Of a stretch of DNA of 64,000 bases, positions 39,101-50,787 are shown one piece after another. Positions within the stretch are counted from its first letter, which is position 1; every line of letters starts with the position of its first letter. A program made the position numbers and the translations under genes. The DNA is from Epithemia pelagica (Eukaryota > Bacillariophyta > Bacillariophyceae > Surirellales > Surirellaceae): the NCBI GenBank assembly GCA_946965045.2, contig OX337240.1, positions 2,356,001 to 2,420,000 of the forward strand. The letters are read 5' to 3'. The notes under the pieces were generated by a model. The model saw nothing but the letters and a program-made list of their open reading frames with translations. It did not search any database and was not told the DNA's origin.

Positions 39101-41668
39101 ATGATCTTCCGGTCTTTGTTGTGGAAGGATCGGACGATGGTCTAAGGAAGAAGCCGCTGTTCCGTGGGAGTTGCGACTTCGCAACGAGGAGGCATCATCT
39201 GGAACATGACGAGACGAAAGTTGTTTGGTGTTGGGCTTGATGAGCTGTCGAATAGCTTCTGAGGAGGTATTTTCCAGTTGCTTTGTGGTGCTGTTGCTTC
39301 CGGTACTGCTGTCCGGACTGTTATTGTTATGATTGCTGTGGTTGCCACTGTGGCTTCGATGATAGTTGGCGGAAGAACCTCCCTTGTTCGATCGCAGCGA
39401 CGACAAGGATTGTGCGAGAGAAACGGGGGACGAGGAAAGGGAGTACGAGTCCGTTTCTTTGGTTCGTTTGCCTGGAGGACTGTTTCGTTCCTTGAGAGGT
39501 GGGGGAGGAAAATTGGAGCGAGGTTGCTTGCGGTTGCCATGATGATGGTTGTTGTTGTTGTTGTTACCACCCCCACGGTGTGACGTTCTTCCATTGCCAC
39601 CACCGCCACCACGTCGAGAACGACCACTGTCATAGCTTCGATTCGAGTCTTTGCGTTGGTAAGACCTTCCTCCTCCAGCATTGGACGAGTGCTGGGGTTG
39701 ATAGTGATGGCGTCCTTCGGCTCCCATTGCCATGGAACCGTAGGCACCATGGGAAGAAGAAGAAGCATTCATCATGGCCAGGGGTGGTTGGGGCAGGTGG
39801 TGCTGCTGCCGCTTGGAAGCTGGTGGTGGTGGCTGCTGACATTCAGGAGGCTCGCCAGCCTGTTGTTGCTGTTGCTGTGATGTCAAAAATCCCGGAGGGG
39901 GTGTGGGTGGAACCACCAAGGAGGTGGAAGCCGATTGAACCGAACTATTCCCCGGTGACAAGGAGGGTGGTGGATGCAAGACTAGACTATTACTTTCCGT
40001 CGTGCTGGTGGTAGTATGAGTCGCATAGGTCGAAGCCGAACTGGCGGGTACCAAATCGGCCACGGGGGAAGACAACAAGGGATGGGATGATGACGAGGAG
40101 TAGGGGAACAGGGGTCCTTCCGTGTGAGAGGATGTTGTCGTCGCTGTGGTCGCAAATGACTGTGGTATGGGAGAAGCTGGAAACCGTGGTTCGTCCGAAT
40201 GGGGAGGGGGTGGCAAGGGAAGATGAGGAGCCGCTGGTCGACCACCCGTTGAAGTTGTCCAGGTGGGTCGGATACTGTTTGGTTGAGGAATGGGCGAATG
40301 TTCCGGAGTGCTTGTATCGGCACTGACATGACGATGATTCATGGCCCGTGGCCGTTGCGGAGGAGGATCGGTGGTCGTCGTTGATGGTGGGGCACCCAAA
40401 TCACATGGTTGCATGGACAATTGCGACAAACTGTTGGAAAAGGAATCTTGACGTTCATGTTGTTGCTGATGTTGCTGCCGTTCTTGAGGATCATCATGAG
40501 CTTGCGGTGGTGGTACACGAGACGTGGGCCACAAAGACGATGAGGAGGTGTTTCGTTCTTGGTGTTCATCTTGGGGATCTTGCTGTTCTTGTGGGGCCGA
40601 GGTCCGAAGATTGCTGGTAAGGATGGTTGTATTGTTATGACCACTGGCTGTCAAGGAGGAATGACTGGTCGCCGAACTTTGCAAACTTTGATCCAAATAA
40701 TCGTCTTGAGGATGATGTTGCAACATCAAGTGAGGGTGACCTCCTCCTCCTCCTCCTCCTCGGTAACTACTACTACAATTACCAGCAGGGTGTGAAGCAT
40801 GGTGATAGGGAGGATGCTGCGTCCCCCAAATGCTCGTACTACTCGAGCCACCCGAAAAACTTGAGGGGTCTCCACCATGACTGGGGTAAGAGGAGGAGGA
40901 AGCATCGCGATGTTCTTGTGGCTCCCACAAAAAGGATGCTGTCGAGGAAGAATGATCGCCCATACCATCCTGATAGGAGCCGCCAGGTCCTCCCATGAGG
41001 AGGGGCGTGGAAGAACTGGAAGTAGTAGTCGTAGCAGTCGTAGTACTGGAATGATTGGTGGACCCCAGTCTGGCACCGCGATACGAGGAGGATTGATGAT
41101 GCAACGATACAGTTGATCGATCATCGGACTCTTGCTTGTGCATGACCGAATGACGAGAAGCATGATAGGAATGGCTGTTGTTGTTGTTGTGCATGGTATA
41201 TGGATTGGTAGAGTGACTGGGGTGGTGGTGGTGGTGGTTGTTGTTGTTCCATCCTCCTCCACTGCTGCTACTGTTTCCTCCTCCCACAATGAGAGATCGT
41301 CCATGCGCTAATTTCTCGGCATCCAAACTCAGAGCATAGGCAGCTCCTTCTGTTCCAACACCACCACTACTCATGCTACCAAAGCTCTTTGGAGGATAGG
41401 TATTTGTTGCTGTTGTGGAAGACGACGACGAAGAGGCCGTCGTCATGAGAGAATGAGGAGCATAGGTCGTCAAGGTGGTGGTAGTTGGTTGATGCGATGA
41501 GGCATGCTCATGTTCCTGCTCCTCCTCTTCGGCTGGATTGGTCAAAGAATGATGGAAATAGCGGCTGCTATTGCGATTATTCTTGTGTGAAGCAGGTTGT
41601 GTGACCAGGACATTTTCTGCCTCTCGTACATGGTGGCTTCCCCAAGCAGCACTGGTTGTAGGCTCCAT
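36142..41668 (-). CDS. Pentatricopeptide-repeat protein, seven exons
   Basis: Exons read on the minus strand: 41668-38683, 38580-38328, 38235-38104, 38027-37619, 37536-37255, 37176-37061, 36982-36142. All six introns (76-102 nt) are GT-AG and the exons total 5019 nt, giving 1672 residues. The first 940 or so residues are Ser/His/Gln/Asn-rich low complexity with Gly and poly-Gln runs. The rest is about 14 PPR motifs of the pattern (N/T)xVIxAWAKSGxxGAAxRAExLLxxM with a following VKPDTxT. PPR arrays bind RNA sequence-specifically, usually in mitochondria or plastids. No transit peptide is evident at the start, so localisation is open. Several introns fall at the same place in the repeat. The C-terminus is basic (GKWHGRRRN); no SMR domain. 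Confidence 0.85.
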
Positions 41669-43254
41669 TGTTTCTTTCTCTATATAGCGGGTGTGAGTTT
41701 GTGTTTTGAGAGTTGTTGTTTGTTGCAATAAGTATTCCAGTTCAATCACAATCCATACCCCCGACACTTTTGTCTCAGCAGCGGTCCATGGGGGAAGAGT
41801 TTACACAAGCAGACAAAAAAGAAACAACAAAGGAAGGGGGCCAATACAGGAGTGGACGGTTTGATTTTTCAGTTTTGTGAACTACACACACACAAGAGCC
41901 AAAGGACTGGAATGTATGTGTGAGAAAGCAAGGACTTGAAAATTTGGAACCGTGTTGTAGTAGGTCTCCAAGTCAAATCGTGTGAGGGTTTTGCACCCAA
42001 CAACCAAAAGAGGAGGAAAAAAGATTTGTGGTTTGTTGTCCTTGTGTTGAGGTAGATGCTGCGGTTGTTGCGACAAGGGAGGAAATTGTCCCGACGCACT
42101 ACCACTAACTAATAAAGAAAGAGAGACAACCCAATCAATTGCTCAAGAAAACGGCAACGGTAGTTCCACAACGGAAGGAGCTACCGGTGGTTGGGAATTG
42201 TCGTTGTGCAGAGGAATGGCGGGTATACCGTCTCATCCGTGTAGAGAAAGAATCCACAAGAAAGACTCTCCACTTTCTAATAGAATATCGAAAGAGTCGT
42301 TTGGAAGATGGGACGCCGTCGTGGACTTGGCGCCAAATGCCTCTTATGCCACAAAAAATGAGCCCGTATCTATTTGTCGTTTGCAGCCGCCCGTCGGACT
42401 TGGCGCCAAAACCCAAACGTCTCTTTTCTCACCATCGAGCGTTTATTTCTCAAGTAATATATTGAAGTATAGTGAGAATCTTACGATTTATGAAATTTAC
42501 CGCTCAAGTTTCTCTCAGATACGCGCCCAACTTGGGCTCCCGCCGCCTCGACCAACCAATCTCTCCAAACCGCGGGAAGACCCGCACACGAAACAACGGA
42601 AGGACAACGACTCTCTTGAGTACCGGATCCCCCATCAACCGATGAGGCAATCTTCCAAATTCCAATACTTCTCTGTGTTGTGTCGTATAAAAATTATGGG
42701 GGGTCAACCTGGGAAACCAACTGGGAGAGATCGTTGGGAATAGAGCACCTCTGTCATAACGGTACGCATAACGTTCCATTTGGGGACCTTGGAGCGCTAT
42801 CCGTACTTCTCCATGAAGCAACATAGGAGTAGGAGAAGAGGAAATAGAAATGCCTCAAGTCGCAACATTGGGAGGATGGTATTCATATGGCAGAATGCAT
42901 ATACTTGTAGAGGAGTACAGGGTATGTGAATTGAGGTTGTCCTGGAATGGTGCGCATCATCTAGTTTCCCGTCAACCAATCTCGACTGTAACTATGCCGA
43001 GCTACCAAGCAATTCAACCGAAGAGTTGTGTACATGTGAGTCCTAGAGAGCCACTGCATCCGGACTAGTCCCAGTCATGTCAGCTTTATCAATATCTGAG
43101 GAAGAGAAAGATAGTTTCTAAAGATGGTAATGTAAGATGGCTAATAGACAATGGAATAGGAGTGATGTGCATGATTGAGTGCATGTCAAGCAAATGTGTG
43201 TTTCCAATGATGAGTAAAGAGTACAGGCGAGAGAACGAATCCTCCACAAACTTT
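41669..43254. other. Long spacer upstream of the PPR gene
   Basis: No confident gene. Scattered frames on both strands (for example 42198-42743) have no domain or signal. It contains the palindromic TTGGCGCCAAA pair described separately. It must hold the PPR promoter and the 3' end of the membrane-protein gene at 43255. Confidence 0.45.
42327..42410. promoter_or_regulatory. Two E2F-like palindromes
   Basis: GACTTGGCGCCAAA occurs at 42324-42337 and again at 42397-42410, 73 bp apart and in the same orientation. TTGGCGCCAA matches the E2F/DP consensus core. A third TTTGGCGCC is at 44696-44704, 186-194 bp upstream of the gene starting at 44510. Confidence 0.35.
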
Positions 43255-44510
43255 CTATGTCAGTGTCGGAAGCATGTACGTTCCATTGTTTTCATGAACT
43301 TCCTCTCGCACACTGCTTTCCCTGCTGCCATCTTCCGAGTCATCCGAGGGCGCATTTTGCAGTATCTGACCATCGGGACCCACCACGACGCTATTGTCGT
43401 AGGTGAGCTTCATGAGGTAGCCAAACAAGGCAATCACAATAATCAAAATCAAGGTCAACGTCAAGTTTTTGAGTCCCAGCAAGGCAAATATGACAATCAC
43501 CAGCACCACCAACACGGCAACCGCCACGAGATGAAAGGTTTGCAGACCGGCGGCCGTCATGGACGCTTGCTCCAACAGAGCGTCGTTGGTGGACATTTTC
43601 TGTCGCTTGCGCCAAATCAAGACTCCCATGACGGCTCCAAACACAATCAAAACCACCAAGAGGGTAATGTCCGCCTGCTTCCAACCTTCTATTTCTTCCT
43701 TCAAGCCCATGCGCTTGCATCGTCGACCGCATTTTTCTCGGTAGGACCATGCGGTGGAACAGAGTGGTGCCGACATTTGACGATTTTCATAAAACTGGTC
43801 ATCCATTTGATCATCCGCAATGTTCACCCAGTTGACACAGGATTGGCATTTCTTGAACGGAAGCTGCGGCAAGTAGAAACGTCATAACGTGAGAAAACAC
43901 CCGACATTCTCGTACAGTTACGGACAAGCCACTGTATGTGGTTCAAACCTACCTGAATGTCAGAGATATCGATATTCGCATCATCCCCATAGTCGTTGGT
44001 ATCTCTGTGTTGGCATGTATTGTCTTTGTAAATATTGACCGCAATCGATTGAGTGGTAGAATCCGCGCATCCGAGCTGCAGATAGACTATTTTGCCACTA
44101 ACTTCTTTGGGCGTACAATATTGGTACTTGGCCACATCGGGTTCCACATAGTCGTCGTAGCCCCGATCTTCCATTTTTTGGGCCTCTTCTGCCAAATATC
44201 CTTCCATGTAGTGAGGAACAGTGGTGTAAAAGGTTCCCACCACATGCTCACCACACTGATCGCCACTGCTAAAGACTTCAAACACCACCACGTCCTTATC
44301 CTTGAACACAACGCAGCGCTTGGCCATGATATGAAAGGAGGTCCAGTATTGGATGTTGTCATCAAAGTCCGTCACATAGTCTACTTGTTGCTGTTTCCAG
44401 TCCTTGTACTCGAGATCATCGTCAAAAGCCTGGCCATTGTTTTCGGCGAATGAGAAGCCAGAAAGAGAGAGGGCCAATAGAATGGCCTTGACATATCTTT
44501 GAAGAAACAT
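43255..44510 (-). CDS. Membrane protein with Cys-containing lumenal domain, two exons
   Basis: Exons 44510-43953 and 43863-43255, with an intron of 89 nt (GTAGGT...CGCAG), encode 388 residues. A signal peptide LLALSLSGFSFA is followed by about 250 residues with dispersed cysteines (for example RCVVF, QCGEH, QYCTPKE, NTCQH, KKCQSCVNW and EKCGRRCKR). Then come a membrane segment ITLLVVLIVFGAVMGVLIW and, further on, LVAVAVLVVLVIVIFALLGL and LTLILIIVIALFGYLM. The charged tail is acidic. The pattern is an endomembrane or surface protein with a disulfide-bonded lumenal head. I do not recognise a family. Confidence 0.65.
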
Positions 44511-47299
44511 TTTCTGAAAACAACGATTAAAATTGCCCAGAACGAGAAATGGACCTTGCTGGAACAAATGTGTTTGGTCTGTCCAAGCAATGAATGGTGG
44601 CTTTGTGTCAAGTGGTGTGGATTGCAAGCCAAAAGAAGGGTCGAGAGGGCAGACTACCGGTCAACGGCGTTGTTGTTGTTGGTATTGTCGTTGAATTTGG
44701 CGCCTTCTTTTGAACGTTGGGAGAAAATCTCGTTCACAACTCTCGTCGTCTCTTGATCCTTTTTGGGTTTGGTTTTTTCGATTGTCCGGTATCTGTATCT
44801 GCGGTCGTCTTCTCTACCTGCCATGGAACCCCGCACGCCACGACTGGCGCGGTGAAGTGGGATGAGCGTGCGCGATTGAGCCATTTGAATAATTAAGATT
44901 TTCTAATTATTTTAATTCTTTTTCGATCTACTTATATGCGTCCATTGTCGACTCTTGGAATCGCTGACTTTTCACCCGTTCCAACGGATGGCAGGGCCGT
45001 TCGCGCAAGCCGTCGCGTTGTCTCATAAATTCGGGGGTTTCAAACAACCCCTTTCTGCCATTCAAACGTAACAGACATATTATATTGCAAATTGCAACGC
45101 CGCATTCATTTCTCGCAATCCCAATAAAAGTGATTCCATGGCGGCGCACTTCCACTTCCACAGGAAATTGGGCTGTCGTATTCAGCGTATTTAAGGTTAC
45201 GCAACCTCTGCGCGTTGGCTGCTTTCCTTCCGTTTCAACTTTCAACGATTGATCATTCAACGGCTTGAGTTACACTACCTTGGAAGGTCCATGAATTATT
45301 GTCCCTGTCATTCAGAGTAGGCAAGGGCATCTTCTCAAAGGAACTCTCTGGATGCGCGGTCCTTCCTTGACAGTGCGTTTGTTTTCTCGGCGAAGCCTCT
45401 CTCCACCTGTTTCCCCCTCATGTGACACGAAGAACCTGAAAGTTCAACAACAACCATGTACTTGATGTCAACCAACAACCCACTCTCGGAAAAAACTAGG
45501 AGTAGCACCATTCGTTGGTCGACTCTCCACAGTTGCTGCTTTCTGGTTCACGTATGATACTTGCAATCATCCATCCGGATGATCCCTCTGTGGATTCATT
45601 TACGTGAGTTGCCGAAAACAACATGTTTGCTCCTTGATTCTTGCTCGGATACTGTCAGGTGATTCCACACCATATCTCTTGCGATGAACTCTGCTCTACT
45701 ACTACTATTTTTAGGCCCTATGCATTTGGACGGGAAAATGTCAGCTAGAAAGGGAGACATGCAACATGCAAGATGGTCGGGCAGATGCAACACTACCTAC
45801 TTGTTGGATGGAACACCAAATTCCTACGTCTACAGCCACGCCGTGCCACCGACTACAGGGCTCCAGAACGAGCGGTGATCCACGAATAAGGAACCTTGCA
45901 CTACGATCCAGCGGAAGCAACATGAATGCTATAGAAAATGGGCTGCTCTAGCTACATTTCAAATGGCAACTGGGGGGAAGCAGCACCTGGCATGTATACG
46001 TGATCTTGCAATCACTGTGAATAAACGAACCACCCATTCGTGTCTTGCAAAGGCACCAGTGGGTGATAACGAACTTGGAGAAGCGCGCGACTGGCTGGCT
46101 GACACCCTCCAAATAGTTGGAATCCATTGCTTCTCGGAGTAGGAAGTACAAACCGACAATCCTCTTGTGTCGACTGGAACCGCAGGATCTCTTTTCAAAT
46201 CCATGATGGATGGTTGTTGAAGCAATACACTGGACCAAACAATTTTTAATACATGGAAACACATAACACAAACACAGGACGGACAGACCGATTCACCACT
46301 TGTTAACGCCGCTGGAACCAAAATGTTTTTCGTATCTTGCGGATCAACAAGGAATTGCGAGCATTGAATCGATATCGTTCCGAATGATAGACGCGATGGA
46401 AATCACCCCATTCTTGGGCCGTTCCGCAATCTTGATGATGTGGAGGACGTTCGCTTTCGGCCGTTCGTACGTGATCCGACGAAGAGTGACCGCGACTCCC
46501 ACTGCTTCTTGTACTCGAGTCTCGGGTATTTGTCCATCGTCCCATCTTGATGTGTCCAGAGTGTTTTTTAAAATAGAAATTTATGAGAAGGTTGCCTTGT
46601 CTCTCTCTCTCTTTAGTGTGTTGGTTCCGTGAAGGAACGAGAGTGTCTTTGGCAAGGACAATCGCTTCCGCAACAAACGCAAAAGGTGCGTGGGTACTTG
46701 TGAAGCGTATCAAAATATGCAAAAGCGGCAGGATATGAAAAAAACATCTTTCGTCCACGTTCAGAAAACCTAGCACACTGCATGGGTCACGACGAAACAG
46801 CTCCTTGTTGCAACTATGTGATCTAATTTTCGAATTTCACCATACTGGCTGGGTATTATCATTCCTGGGGGACGCGCATCGTCTGTCCGCCGTACCAAAT
46901 GGCCTGTCGTGCGTATTCTGTTAAGAAGAGTATCAACTAATTTGTATGCCCCCCCAACTCAAACGGGGCTTGGGGGCTTATATCCTTCAGCAACGAGAGC
47001 ACGCAAGCCCAGCATCAAGTTCGCAAGGCTACCCTATCATCACAAGCGCCCGGGGCGACCCTAAGCGGTTAGCCAAGGGCATTGTCTATCTGATGATGGG
47101 GAAGGTAAGTGGGAGTAAAGGCAACACAGAGACTCCTGCATGATGTCGTCTAGTGGACATCTCATCATTCTGTTGAGTTCCGACTCGTCGAATCAAGGCG
47201 ACGACACTTTGCCGTGTGCGTGTGACTCCAATTGTGGCTCATTGGAACGGCCACAATCCACCACAGGAAATCCATTCATCGCAATTGTTTCTTCACCAC
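44511..47299. other. Long gene-poor stretch with a few unassigned small frames
   Basis: Minus-strand frames worth noting: 44654-44884 (76 codons, basic, MAQSRTLIPLHRASRG...), 44928-45260 (listed separately), and 46344-46560. The last reads RVQEAVGVAVTLRRITYERP and then ANVLHIIKIAERPKNGV, with coding-like codon use but no clear start. Nothing else on either strand has a domain, and no RNA gene was recognised. Confidence 0.35.
44928..45260 (-). CDS. Small hypothetical protein
   Basis: A 110-residue frame from an ATG: basic and Arg-rich, with VEVEVRRHGITFIGIARNEC and a later FETPEFMRQRDGLRERP. The FETPEF...R pattern faintly recalls short plant-type DNA-binding domains in which a beta sheet is followed by a helix, but that is not enough for an assignment. 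No signal peptide or membrane segment. Confidence 0.3.
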   Translation of the reverse strand: MNDQSLKVETEGKQPTRRGCVTLNTLNTTAQFPVEVEVRRHGITFIGIARNECGVAICNIICLLRLNGRKGLFETPEFMRQRDGLRERPCHPLERVKSQRFQESTMDAYK

Positions 47300-47475
47300 T
47301 GCCATAATTGTATTGGGGCTGTGTCTGTCCTGTCCCTGTTGGTTGCAACTCGTACACAGCGACACTTGTCCCGACTTTTGTTCTTTACAATAATTGTATT
47401 GTGGTTGTGTCTGTCCTCTCCCTGTTGGATGCAACTCGTACAGCAGCACTTGTCCCGACTATTGTTCTTTGGTTC
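47300..47475. repeat. Imperfect tandem duplication, about 86 bp
   Basis: Two copies starting aattgtattg(g/t)gg(c/t)tg at 47306 and 47392, sharing gtgtctgtcct.tccctgttgg and cttgtcccgact. It abuts the 3' end of the LRR gene; the second copy overlaps its last codons at 47459. Confidence 0.75.
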
Positions 47476-49765
47476 GACGACGTTGCCAAAATCGTCGGGG
47501 ACGTTTCGTCGGGGATTCCTCTCGAAGTGGCTTGGGTTTGGTGGCTGGTACCACGGAGTGGGTTGGTTGGGTCAACGAGGATTGGGAGGTCGTGGTGGAT
47601 TGTGGTGAGGAATACTCTGAGTGTGGCTTGGGACGCTCCTCCACTCGTATGGGTTCTACTGCAGTGTGTATCGGTTTCGATTGGGACGACGACATGACCT
47701 GGACGGGTTGCTCTGTCCGCAAATTGTTTGCTTTGGTAGACTTGCGGTTTGTTGTTGTTTGTCGTGGACTCGGTCGCTTCGGGGGATCCTGATGAAATGG
47801 TTTGGGAAAGACGCTGGTACCACAAAAGCAGGTTTGCAAAAAGCAATAAACACTAGTGGCATGAGCCACTTGCCGTTCCTGCCTGGTCCAGCCGGACAAG
47901 GCCGTAGACTGCAATCGATACAATACGAGCGGCCACAGGGCAGCCCAGTGCTCCTGAGAGACTGGGAGAGGAAGAGGAGTAATGTGGGAATGTGGAGAGC
48001 TCTCGGGACGAAAGCACGCCTGATACAAGCAGTAATTCCGTTCCAACAAGGCGCGTGTCTGTGGGGAAAGAGGAGAAGTAGTCTTCCTCGTAGAAGTCGT
48101 GGCCTTGATCGCATCATCCGTGCGACAATCCCTTGTTCGGCTAGCTGTGGCAGTACCACTCCCAAATTGCACGCTTCTCAAGGTCCAATTGTCCTGGGAC
48201 AAACCCAACAAGGCGCGATCAATCACAGAGCAATCGGTGGCCGTCATGGAAGCGGGCAACATCAAGGTTTCCAATCGAGGCAGGTGCAGGAGCAATGGTA
48301 CCAGCCAAATGGGATCGGCTGGCAAGTGCGTCGAATCCGATAGATCCAAGGATTGCAATCGACAACCACCATTATAGTCCGACGCGGCCAATCCATTGGC
48401 AAACGTCGTGGCAGCTACCAAGGAGGCACGAATCTTGGAGTCATTGTCCTTGTCTGGATGGCCACTCAAATCTGGCAAGGAGAGTGTGTGCAAGGTGGCA
48501 TGATTGGCAATGGCGTGAACAAAGGCTTCGAAGGAAGAGTCGTTGGTGTTATCCTGATTTTGGAATGCCAAGAGCGAGGAATTGCCTCGCAAGTGCAAGA
48601 CTTGCAACTGAATCGACGACGACGACGACAAGATGGCAATCACAAAGGGAATGGAGTCGGGAGTCAAGCGATTGTGAGCAAGGTGCAACTCTTGCAAGTG
48701 GGCCAGTCGGTTGGTGGATTGTGGTGACCACAACAGACCGTGCTGAACAAGAATTTGTAGCATGGCCGTATCCAGACCCATGCCACACAGCGAAAGCGTG
48801 TGCCAATAGGGCAGTGGTGCTTGCTGTTGCGGCTGCACCTTGTCGAGCGCCTTTGTGGGTGCAGGGCTAGTCCGCAGTGCCGTCACCAAGCGGTGGATCA
48901 AGGTGGTATTGGTTTTGCAAAACGAGACATCCAAATGACGCCACGAGGATGACGCAATGGCTCGACACAAGGCGGCTCCCAGCCGACTCTTGGATGCATC
49001 ATTCATGTGAATGCGCAAATCAAAATAACTCAATTCCACGTGTTGCAAGGCTGGCAAGCAATTGTTCGGGATGGAGTGGTGCAATATGTGCCACAAAACT
49101 TGTTCGTTCCACTGACGGTTGCTGGTGTTGCCAGGGTGGTGTGATGGACTAGTACCATTTGCAGCAGGAGGCACATGCAAGGGATTCCACATGCCAAACC
49201 GTTGCATGGAGGTACCATTGGATTCGATCCATTTCACCAACAACAGAATCGTTGAAGGAGGAGACGGCAACTCGTCCTTCTCAGTGTCGTCGTCGTCGTT
49301 TCCAGTCGAGGAGTGATCGTACGATGATGAGAACATGGCATCTTCTGGACTGGCAAAGCACCACTGCAGGTCCAGGGCAACGAGTCGATCGGATGGTGCC
49401 CATTGGTTGGTTTGCTCCTTCAACCAGGAAATGATAGCGTGGTCCAAGGACCAATGTTGCAAGGTCAATTGTTTGGTACGAGGGACCTCTTGTTGTACCT
49501 CCCACACTTGTTTCAGCGAGTCAAGGCCGGGTGGCATTGGTAGCGGCGCCTTGTCCGGATCGATTCCAACCGTTCTCGTGGTGGAATCTTTGGTGGTGGT
49601 GAATCCTCCCCAGCCATCTCCACAAAACGTGGGCAACCAGGAAACGTATTCATCGTCGTCATCCCGTGAGGAAGATTCATCCGCTCCAGTTGTCGTTGTC
49701 TTGGATGGATTGCAAAATCCAGAAACGGCCCAGTCCCAAAAGGATGATACCCAGCTCTCCACCAT
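47459..49765 (-). CDS. Leucine-rich-repeat protein, ribonuclease-inhibitor type
   Basis: 768 residues from the ATG at 49765; the frame upstream opens only with TTG. An acidic Ser/Asp-rich N-terminal region is followed by LRRs from about residue 110 to 520: LVALDLQWCF, LQHVELSYFDLRI, WRHLDVSFCKT, LQELHLAHNRL, LQVLHLRGNSSL, LQSLDLSDSTHL and LETLMLPAS. These are long repeats of the alpha/beta type that form a curved binding surface. The C-terminal 150 residues are Ser/Thr/Gln/Lys-rich and basic (ending near KRPRRFWQRRRTKEQ), possibly a nuclear signal. No kinase or membrane segment. A protein-interaction role is expected; partner unknown. Confidence 0.7.
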   Translation of the reverse strand: MVESWVSSFWDWAVSGFCNPSKTTTTGADESSSRDDDDEYVSWLPTFCGDGWGGFTTTKDSTTRTVGIDPDKAPLPMPPGLDSLKQVWEVQQEVPRTKQLTLQHWSLDHAIISWLKEQTNQWAPSDRLVALDLQWCFASPEDAMFSSSYDHSSTGNDDDDTEKDELPSPPSTILLLVKWIESNGTSMQRFGMWNPLHVPPAANGTSPSHHPGNTSNRQWNEQVLWHILHHSIPNNCLPALQHVELSYFDLRIHMNDASKSRLGAALCRAIASSSWRHLDVSFCKTNTTLIHRLVTALRTSPAPTKALDKVQPQQQAPLPYWHTLSLCGMGLDTAMLQILVQHGLLWSPQSTNRLAHLQELHLAHNRLTPDSIPFVIAILSSSSSIQLQVLHLRGNSSLLAFQNQDNTNDSSFEAFVHAIANHATLHTLSLPDLSGHPDKDNDSKIRASLVAATTFANGLAASDYNGGCRLQSLDLSDSTHLPADPIWLVPLLLHLPRLETLMLPASMTATDCSVIDRALLGLSQDNWTLRSVQFGSGTATASRTRDCRTDDAIKATTSTRKTTSPLSPQTRALLERNYCLYQACFRPESSPHSHITPLPLPVSQEHWAALWPLVLYRLQSTALSGWTRQERQVAHATSVYCFLQTCFCGTSVFPKPFHQDPPKRPSPRQTTTNRKSTKANNLRTEQPVQVMSSSQSKPIHTAVEPIRVEERPKPHSEYSSPQSTTTSQSSLTQPTHSVVPATKPKPLREESPTKRPRRFWQRRRTKEQ

Positions 49766-50787
49766 TCCGCATACGGTTCTGTCTGCTGTTGCAAGGAAGA
49801 GAAAGAACCGACACTGGTTCGTTTGACAGGACACTCTGGCCAAAAAGCAAAGAAGTCGCCCAACGGAGCTTGTCGTGAGTATGGGAGGCGGAACAAGTCA
49901 AACGGAAGAAAGAGAACGACACGTAAAAGGTCACTGCCGTTCACTGTCCTTCCCTCATTGTGAGAAAAGATCTTTCGAGAGCGAAGAATGACCTCTCGAG
50001 ATTCGAGATATGACTGTGTGACTGACCGAGCGGTCGCGCGCGCACGGCCCAACCACTACTCGTATAGATCAAAATGTAGGCCATGGTGCTTGCACGCCGG
50101 GGGACTTTCCCAACATTCGAGTTGTTCGTTTTCTCTGTTTGTAGGGTTGTTGTGGTTGTTGGTTGTTGTTGCTCTCTCCCACTCTTTGATTCGGCCGCGA
50201 CTGTTGGACTCTCTTGTTCCCGTGACGGAGACACAATGTCTCTGTTTATCTGTCCTCACCGTCAAAGTCACGGGTAATTTGGGCCAGAAACTACTACAAT
50301 TGGCATCTCGCTGTTGTTCCCACAGCACGTTGTTGATCGCCGTCCTTGTCACAAATATGAGTGAATCAATGTCCCTTCTCGCAAAGAGTTTGAATCTCCT
50401 TTCCTTTATATGATTAAGTCTGGTGCCTAAAACATGGAAACATTTGTAACAATCGCATTCTTGGCGGTGATCTGGTCCGTCGAGCATGTGCAATGGAGGG
50501 GAACCCTCCCAACTGTCTAGTTTTGGGGTCCGACCTCCTTGTTGATGTTTCCGTTGCTTGTGTAGCTGCTATCAACACGTTTCAATTGAGTTGAACGTTG
50601 ATTTTATAAACTTTTATTTTTCTGGAATTTGCTTATTACAAAGCACGATCTTCACGATCTTGCCTCCTCTGAAAAACTTTACTACTCTATGGTCGTCTTC
50701 TGACCATCACTCAAGAATCACACAGCTCGTTTCCTTCCGTGGACAAAAACAAGCGGATCCTTACTCACATCCGATTCATGGAATCCC
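49766..50787. other. Spacer, no gene seen
   Basis: A spacer between the LRR gene 5' end and the 3' end of the Gly-Lys repeat gene. No frame with motifs. The region 49766-50060 should contain the LRR promoter. Confidence 0.45.

Noticed and set aside
39142-41304. Several long frames on both strands over the PPR N-terminal region
   Set aside because: All arise from low-complexity triplet repeats in exon 1. The exon 1 frame alone joins to the PPR exons.
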